DNA of 64,000 bases from Paenibacillus stellifer (GTDB taxonomy: Bacteria; Bacillota; Bacilli; Paenibacillales; Paenibacillaceae): the NCBI RefSeq assembly GCF_000758685.1, contig NZ_CP009286.1, forward strand, positions 4,308,501 through 4,372,500, given 5' to 3'. Shown in pieces: positions 58,564 through 64,000 of the stretch. The position numbers were made by a program, and so were the translations under genes. Numbering within the stretch: position 1 is the stretch's first letter; each line of letters starts with the position of its first letter. The notes under the pieces are model-generated. The model was not told the DNA's origin. It was given only the letters and a program-made list of their open reading frames with translations, and searched no databases.

Positions 58564-59589
58564 TCAAGAGTCCAATCCTGCCTTCTTGTAAAACAGCACC
58601 TGCCCGTTCTTCTCCAGCGACCGGATTCTTCCCCTCCGCTCCAGCTCGACCAGGTGGGCCAGCGCTTCACCCAGCGCAAAACGAAGCTGGTGAATACCCG
58701 AAATGCGGCCCCGGAACAGGCCGCCGCACACGTCGTAGCCGCTAAGCGGCGACTCCGCCAGCAACGCCTCCGCATCATCCAGCCGCTCTTCATGATGCTG
58801 AAGCAGGCTATCGATCCGCGCCGCAAAATGCGTGAACGGCTCGCGGTGGCCCGGATAGGCGATCCGGACCGGCAGCTCCCGCAGGGCGGTCAAGCCCTGC
58901 AGGAAGGTATGCAGCGGCTGCGGGTCGCTGCCGGGCAGCAGCGCGACATTCGGCGAAATTTGCGGAAGCAAGGCGTCTCCGCACAGAATCGCCTGTTCAG
59001 CCGCGTCATAGAAGGACAGATGACCGGGAGCATGTCCTCCCGTCTCCACAGGCCGCCATATTCGGCCGCCCATGCTCCAGGATGCGCGGTCTTCCAGACA
59101 GCTTACAGTAGGCTGCGGTGTAATCTGCATCCTGATGCCGGCCTGGTGTTCGCGCAGCTCTGCGGCCAGGGATTCCGGCAGCCCGTGCCTTCTCATAAAA
59201 TCAGGGAGCGCACTCTCCATATCCGATTCCGGTCCCCACATGTGAAGCACTTCGGCGTAAGCGCGCCGCGACATCCATACCCTGCAGCCGCTTCGCTCCT
59301 GCATCCACCCCGCCAGCCCGTAATGATCCGGGTGATGGTGGGTGAGAACAACCGCCCGGACCCGGCTCCACGACGCGCCGAGCCAATCCAGCGTCCGGTT
59401 CCACGTCTCTTCCGCCTCCCGGCTCCCAGGTCCGGGATCAATCACGGTCCATCCGCCATCCGGTTCGGCCAGCACGTAGCTGTTGACCACGCGCAGCGGC
59501 GGATACATGGGCACGGGCACCCGGATCAGCCCGTCCTCAAGAACAGCCGGAGGGCCTGCTTCCTCCAGCCTTCCCCGGTCCGCGCCCAT
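58564..59589 (-). CDS. MBL-fold metallo-hydrolase
   Basis: Metallo-beta-lactamase-fold enzyme of 341 residues. Zinc-binding THHHPDHYGLAG and GGHAPGHLSFYD (second His), then GDALLPQISPNVALLP with the bridging Asp, and GHREPFTHF. The C-terminal winged-helix-like part (LRFALGEALAHLVELERRG) resembles RNase Z/LACTB2-like enzymes. Stop of the methyltransferase and start of this gene are adjacent (59590/59589), so the two are co-translated. Confidence 0.9.
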   Translation of the reverse strand: MGADRGRLEEAGPPAVLEDGLIRVPVPMYPPLRVVNSYVLAEPDGGWTVIDPGPGSREAEETWNRTLDWLGASWSRVRAVVLTHHHPDHYGLAGWMQERSGCRVWMSRRAYAEVLHMWGPESDMESALPDFMRRHGLPESLAAELREHQAGIRMQITPQPTVSCLEDRASWSMGGRIWRPVETGGHAPGHLSFYDAAEQAILCGDALLPQISPNVALLPGSDPQPLHTFLQGLTALRELPVRIAYPGHREPFTHFAARIDSLLQHHEERLDDAEALLAESPLSGYDVCGGLFRGRISGIHQLRFALGEALAHLVELERRGRIRSLEKNGQVLFYKKAGLDS

Positions 59590-60324
59590 CTACGGACGCT
59601 TCCCCACAAAGATCATGCGCGGCGACGTCTCCGCCTCGTACACATCCTCTTCGTAGCTGCCGTGCACCGCTTCGAGAGCCAGTCCCGCTTCCGCGATTAA
59701 TCCGCGGAACTTCTCCAAGGAATACAGTTTCACACGTTCGTGATACTGGCGCGGCGTTCCGTCCGACTTGGACGTCAGTATAATATCCTTTTTCACATAG
59801 CCGTCCTCAACCCGCCGCTTCTCGTCGATCAAATTATCTCCGTCTTCCCGCGTGGAGTGGGGAACGAGATGAGCCGTTACGTAAGAAGGATTCAGAAAAT
59901 CAATGATGAACCTGCCGCCCGGCTTCAGCATCCGCCAAATTTCGCGCAGCACCTTCACATGCTCCTCGTCCTTCTCGAAATATCCGAATGAGGTGAAGAG
60001 ATTGACCACGGCGTCAAAGCCGCCCTCAAGCGGCAGATCCCGCATATCGGACCGAATCCACTTGACCCGACCGGCTCCCTCCTGGGCACGGGCCTCCCGC
60101 AGAAGCGCCTCCGACAGATCAACACCCGTCACCTCGTAACCCGCTTCAGCAAGCGCCAGCGAATGCCGTCCCATTCCGCAGCACAGATCCAGCACCTTCG
60201 CCTTCTCCGGCAGGCCCAGCCAGGCGATCATCTTCTCGACCTCCCGCCGGGCGCCGCCGAAATCCCGGTGTCTGTAGACAATCAAATAGTCCTCGCCGAA
60301 GCTCTCTTCATACCACTCACTCAT
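59590..60324 (-). CDS. Class I SAM-dependent methyltransferase
   Basis: 244 residues; motif I VLDLCCGMGRHSLALAEAGY, acidic loop GVDLSEALL, motif FDAVVNLFTSFGYF and LKPGGRFIIDFLNP. Substrate unknown. Start at 60324 has GGAGGAG seven bases upstream; the frame stays open to 60351 without a site. Directly followed by the MBL gene. Confidence 0.9.
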   Translation of the reverse strand: MSEWYEESFGEDYLIVYRHRDFGGARREVEKMIAWLGLPEKAKVLDLCCGMGRHSLALAEAGYEVTGVDLSEALLREARAQEGAGRVKWIRSDMRDLPLEGGFDAVVNLFTSFGYFEKDEEHVKVLREIWRMLKPGGRFIIDFLNPSYVTAHLVPHSTREDGDNLIDEKRRVEDGYVKKDIILTSKSDGTPRQYHERVKLYSLEKFRGLIAEAGLALEAVHGSYEEDVYEAETSPRMIFVGKRP

Positions 60325-60516
60325 AAGCCGTCTCCTCCCGCAAATCCGCACTCGTTCTATTATTTTTATCTATAGATCTGCAAATGTACCGCTTATTGTA
60401 TCGTCTTTTGGCCGCAAACTCAAAGTAAACCGTCACTTTTCAAGCCTCTGGACAAAAAACATTCGGGAGAAAGGGAATGCTAAATTCCTCATCTTTTTTC
60501 AAAAAAAAGGAACCCG

Positions 60517-62214
60517 CTACGCCAAAGCGACCGTCTTCAGATAGACTCTCGCCTCGTAAGGGCGAAGGGTGAGCTGGCGCAGATCTTCGCTCTTATCCTG
60601 GGGATAGTTGGAGATCAGCAGCTCCATACCGTCCGGGGATATCTCCTGCGGCAGCTCAAAGACCGGGTTCCGGTCAAAAAAGTTCAGTATGATCAGCAGC
60701 TGCTTATCCTCCAACGTCCGCGTGAATGCATAGATTTCGGTATGCAGAGGAAGCAGCAGCTTGTATTCGCCATAGACGATAACCTGATGCTTTTTGCGCA
60801 GTGCAATCAGGTTCTTATAATAATGATAGATGGAATCCGGGTCCTTCACCGCGCTGCTTGCGTTCACTTCCACATAGTTTGAGTTCACCCGGATCCAGGG
60901 GCTGCCTGTCGTGAAGCCCGCGTTCTCCCCGCCATCCCACTGCATCGGGGTACGCGCGTTGTCGCGGCTTTTTTTATGGATGGCCTTCATAATCTCCTCT
61001 TCGGGAACGCCGTTATTGCGCTGCTCTTCATAATAATTGAGCGTTTCGACATCGCGGTAATCCTCGATCGACTGGAAGGCGGCGTTCGTCATGCCAATCT
61101 CCTCGCCCTGATACATATACGGCGTCCCCTCCAGCATGTGCAGGAAGGTCGCCAGCATTTTGGCCGAAACAACCCGGTACCGGATATCATCGCCAAAACG
61201 TGAAACCGCGCGAGGCTGATCATGATTGCATAAATAATTGGCATTCCAGCCCCGGCCATGCAGGACCGTCTGCCAACCGCTCATAATTTTCTTCAGCTCC
61301 GGCAGGTTCCAGGACACAATATCCCACTTCCCACTGCCCGCCGACGCCGCATCCAGATACATATGCTCGAACTGGAACGTCATGTTCAGCTCCCGGCGAC
61401 CGTCGCCGACATATTCCAGCGCCTGCTCCGGCCCGAGTCCGGAGGTCTCGCCGACCGTCATGATGTCATAGAAATACAGGACCTGATCATTGAGATTCTG
61501 CAGCAGAGTATGCACATGCTCCAGGTTGGAGAACATCTCGTAGGCCCGCACCGTTTTGGTTCCGTTCGGATTTTGGGCGTCCGGCAGCCCTTCGGCTTTG
61601 ACGATGTGAGCGATCGCGTCGAACCGGAAGCCGTCGACTCCTTTTTTCAGCCACCAGGCAACCATCTCGTGCAGCTTGTCGATAACGGCCGGGTTCTCCC
61701 AGTTCAGATCGGGCTGAAACCGGGAATACAGATGAAGGTAATACTCGTCCGTCCGCTCATCGTACTCCCAGACCGAGCCGCCGAAATACGATTCCCAGTT
61801 GTTCGGCGGGCCGCCGTTCCTGCCTTTTCTCCATATATAAAAATCACGCTTCGGATTGTCCTTCGACTGCCGTGACTCAATGAACCACGGATGCTGATGG
61901 GATGTATGGTTGAGCACCAGGTCCATCATCAGCTTCATCCCCCGGGAGTGGATCTCGCGCAGCATGTGATCGAAATCGTCCAGCGTGCCGAACTCCTTGC
62001 TGATATCGCAGTAATCGCTTATATCGTAGCCGTTGTCGTGGCCGGGCGATTTATAGATCGGGCAGATCCAGATCACATCTACACCAAGATCCTTCAAATA
62101 ATCCAGCCTGGAGATAATGCCCCTTAAGTCTCCCCGGCCGTCACCGTTCGAGTCCATGAAGCTGATGGGATAGATCTGGTAGACGACGCATTCCTTCCAC
62201 CATTTCGGATTCAT
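60517..62214 (-). CDS. GH13 oligo-1,6-/alpha-glucosidase
   Basis: Cytoplasmic glucosidase of 565 residues, GH13_31-like (MalL/TreA type). N-terminal (YQIYPISFMDSNGDGRGDL), conserved DLVLNHTS, nucleophile Asp in GVDGFRFDAIAH, acid/base Glu in MTVGETSG, and third Asp in YLCNHDQPR; C-terminal beta domain. AGGAGG lies upstream of the ATG. Stands alone; specificity (isomaltose, sucrose, trehalose-6-P) not determinable by eye. Confidence 0.92.
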   Translation of the reverse strand: MNPKWWKECVVYQIYPISFMDSNGDGRGDLRGIISRLDYLKDLGVDVIWICPIYKSPGHDNGYDISDYCDISKEFGTLDDFDHMLREIHSRGMKLMMDLVLNHTSHQHPWFIESRQSKDNPKRDFYIWRKGRNGGPPNNWESYFGGSVWEYDERTDEYYLHLYSRFQPDLNWENPAVIDKLHEMVAWWLKKGVDGFRFDAIAHIVKAEGLPDAQNPNGTKTVRAYEMFSNLEHVHTLLQNLNDQVLYFYDIMTVGETSGLGPEQALEYVGDGRRELNMTFQFEHMYLDAASAGSGKWDIVSWNLPELKKIMSGWQTVLHGRGWNANYLCNHDQPRAVSRFGDDIRYRVVSAKMLATFLHMLEGTPYMYQGEEIGMTNAAFQSIEDYRDVETLNYYEEQRNNGVPEEEIMKAIHKKSRDNARTPMQWDGGENAGFTTGSPWIRVNSNYVEVNASSAVKDPDSIYHYYKNLIALRKKHQVIVYGEYKLLLPLHTEIYAFTRTLEDKQLLIILNFFDRNPVFELPQEISPDGMELLISNYPQDKSEDLRQLTLRPYEARVYLKTVALA

Positions 62215-62536
62215 TACTCCGCCTCCTTCTGCGTTCTGTAACCCCTCTGGCAGTAACGTTCAATATATCTTAACCGTTCGGGCGAAGCGGCATAACAAAC
62301 CGTAGTCCATTCATTGAAAAATCGATACCTTGCGGAAGAAGCCGAATCATGAACTGACGACCTATTCGAAACCGGTGATGGTGGAGTGGACAAGGTCGAG
62401 TTCCTACGATCAAGGCCGTCATGGACGATTAACAGCAGCAGGCGCGGCCCAAAGCTCTCTCACGAGTCTTTTGGCCGCGCCTGCTGCATGATATGGCATA
62501 AAATAGCGTTGTTCCTTCGGGCTTCAGCTCTTCGTC
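62215..62536. other. Gap between GH13 and merR genes with 15-bp hairpin
   Basis: About 320 bases. The only structure is GCAGCAGGCGCGGCC (62434-62448) and its perfect complement at 62473-62487, with further AAAG-CTC/GAG-CTTT pairing in the loop. No T run follows on the merR strand. No ORF. Confidence 0.55.
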
Positions 62537-62977
62537 TCATTTTCTGACTGCATGTTCCGTATCCTTCTTAACCGGCATACGCTTCCGGTCGCCCTTCAGA
62601 GTACATTCTTCCTCAGCCGCAGTCTTGTGGATCAATGCTTGATCGATAAAATCCACAATCTGCTGAAGCGAGGCCATTTGGTTCAATATGTTCTCCCGAT
62701 GTCTTTGCAGCGCATCGAATAATTCGGGGGTATCCGCCAGTTCCTCACGGGGCCGGTCCAAAAAAGGCCTCATTTCGTCCAGCGACATCCCTGTCTTCTT
62801 CAGGCATGTAATGAGATTCATGCGCTCGATATCACCTTGGTCGTATACGCGATGCCGATTCTCTCTCCGCAGTGCATGGGGCAGCAGCCCAATCTTCTCA
62901 TAATAGCGGATTGTATCCTCGCTAAGTCCTGTCATTTCCGCCGCTGTACGGATCGGGTAGGTCTCGTTTCCGCTCAT
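62537..62977 (-). CDS. MerR family transcriptional regulator
   Basis: A 146-residue regulator with N-terminal MerR HTH (YPIRTAAEMTGLSEDTIRYY, EKIGLLPHALRRENRHRVYD), coiled dimer helix and no metal-binding Cys cluster. AGGAGG lies seven bases before the ATG. Divergent from the SDR gene; the palindrome at 63120-63137 is its likely operator. Confidence 0.93.
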   Translation of the reverse strand: MSGNETYPIRTAAEMTGLSEDTIRYYEKIGLLPHALRRENRHRVYDQGDIERMNLITCLKKTGMSLDEMRPFLDRPREELADTPELFDALQRHRENILNQMASLQQIVDFIDQALIHKTAAEEECTLKGDRKRMPVKKDTEHAVRK

Positions 62978-63115
62978 TTCACCGCCTCCTTTGTTTGTTC
63001 GGAGCTATCTGCCAGTTGAAGTTATCATAACTCCTGGAGCCCGCTTCAAGTCAAGTCCGGAGGGTCATCTGAAGATTCCATATTCATGTTTGCATTCGGA
63101 ACGAAATTCAGCTGC

Positions 63116-63146
63116 TTGACTTGGAGTCGACTCCAAGTTATAGAAT
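63116..63146 (+). promoter_or_regulatory. MerR-type promoter of the SDR gene
   Basis: -35 TTGACT, 19-base spacer containing CTTGGAGTCGACTCCAAG, and -10 TAGAAT. The over-long spacer with a central palindrome is the classic MerR arrangement; binding realigns the two boxes. Confidence 0.85.
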
Positions 63147-63187
63147 GGCCTCAATCCGAAAGACAGAACACAAGGAGGTTCATTCAG

Positions 63188-64000
63188 ATGAAAACACAAG
63201 CTAAATATACCGCGCTGATCACAGGCGCGAACAGTGGAATCGGTCTGGTGCTAACCCGGATGCTGCTCGAACGGGGATGGGATGTGATCGCCCTGATCCG
63301 TTCCTCTTTTCAAAGAGACGATTCCAGAGTCAGGGAGTTTCAGCAGCAGGGGAGGCTCCGCGTCTACCAGGGGGATTTGTCGGATTTCACCAGCCTGCGC
63401 CAAGCTCTTGATGTGATCAAAAGCTCCGAGGTCCGGATCGACGTACTGTTCAACAATGCCGGAGGCAGCTTCCCGGAGCTGCTCTTCTCCAAGCAGGGAC
63501 GCGAGCTTCATTTCGAGACTCAGACTCTAGCGCCTTACGTGATTTATACAGAACTCCTCGAGCTGCTGCTTGCCGGTGATCTGAAGACCGTAATCGGCAC
63601 CTCCTCGGCGGCTATAAACTATGTGAAACGGTTGAACCCGGAGAAGCTGGAGCATCCCGACACGTTCAAAAAGCTGCTCGGCCCTTATGCGGATTCCAAG
63701 CTGGCTCACTCCCTCTGGATCAAGGAAGCCGCGCCGTCCGCCTTCGCGCAAGGGATCCGGCTGCAGAGCGTTGACCCCGGTCCCAACAATACCATGAGAC
63801 CCGGCAATCGCTCCGGGCTGCCCTTCTACGTGAAGCCGCTGATGAAGCTGTTCTTCCCCGGTCCCGAGCACGGAGCATCCCTGCTGTACGAAGCCGCCGT
63901 CTCGGGCAGCCAGTACCCGCCTGGCTCCTACCTCCATAAAGGCAAACCCGTCAAGCTGCCGTTCGAAGACCGTGGCCCTGCTGTACTAAAGCTGGTCAAG
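63188..64000 (+). CDS. Short-chain dehydrogenase/reductase, 3' end outside
   Basis: NAD(P)-dependent oxidoreductase; 271 residues present with no stop. Cofactor motif TGANSGIG, NNAGG, catalytic TSSAA-Ser region and YADSKLAH (YxxxK). It resembles the WW-oxidoreductase/retinol dehydrogenase-like group. AAGGAGG lies nine bases before the ATG at 63188. Controlled by the MerR-type promoter upstream. Confidence 0.9.
   Translation, partial: MKTQAKYTALITGANSGIGLVLTRMLLERGWDVIALIRSSFQRDDSRVREFQQQGRLRVYQGDLSDFTSLRQALDVIKSSEVRIDVLFNNAGGSFPELLFSKQGRELHFETQTLAPYVIYTELLELLLAGDLKTVIGTSSAAINYVKRLNPEKLEHPDTFKKLLGPYADSKLAHSLWIKEAAPSAFAQGIRLQSVDPGPNNTMRPGNRSGLPFYVKPLMKLFFPGPEHGASLLYEAAVSGSQYPPGSYLHKGKPVKLPFEDRGPAVLKLVK

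Overview
The window reads as chromosomal DNA of a spore-forming Firmicute of the Paenibacillus type. The evidence is a spore germination operon (gerB-gerA-gerC-like) plus gerM, a T-box leader on argS, several exported copper-amine-oxidase-like stalk proteins, SLH-anchored surface enzymes, the Bacillales gene order tig/clpX/lonB/lonA/ysxC/hemA, and moderately high G+C. This is inference from gene content; no database search was possible.

Region 1 (1-14.0 kb) is conserved core and is read entirely on the minus strand: a ysoA-like gene, tig, clpP, clpX, ispG, lonB, lonA, ysxC, ugd and hemA (which runs off the left edge). It is a proteostasis cluster (trigger factor, ClpXP, two Lon proteases) with ispG and ugd inserted relative to the Bacillus subtilis order.

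Region 2 (14.0-28.3 kb) opens with tRNA-Arg(UCU), two copies of a short GC-rich repeat and a 56-residue unknown protein. An IS110-family element with a structured leader (candidate bridge RNA) follows, then a phosphate-transport operon (stalk/propeller protein, pstS, pstC, pstA) that lacks pstB. After that come a TetR-controlled ABC exporter with a perfect operator, T-box-argS, another stalk-domain protein and an IS630-family element.

Region 3 (28.3-40.0 kb) is accessory and eroded: a DUF2798-like membrane protein, a beta-1,3-glucanase gene broken by a 17-bp tandem duplication and a terminal deletion, and a germination receptor operon with a possible D subunit. Next is a strip of gene fragments (SLH, EamA, AraC) around an intact csaA, a nitroreductase, a diguanylate cyclase and an AbiEii-type toxin pair. 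A second identical tRNA-Arg(UCU) in opposite orientation, with the same satellite repeat, closes the region.

Region 4 (40.0-64.0 kb) is mixed: asnB, a CPBP protease, an aldo/keto reductase, the gerM-rph-rdgB-cupin cluster, pgpA, and an IS3 remnant. It also holds an ~8.3-kb SLH-anchored GH53 endo-galactanase gene with an internal frameshift, a DUF1801 gene, an MBL hydrolase/methyltransferase pair, a GH13 glucosidase, and a MerR regulator divergent from an SDR gene that runs off the right edge.

No phage, CRISPR array or obvious new defence system was seen. The least-explained signals are small: a dispersed two-part hairpin repeat, the tRNA-Arg satellite repeats, the 43.4-kb structured intergenic element, the 10-11-bp tandem array at 44.64 kb, and the ysoA-like gene whose only well-placed start codon is ATT.
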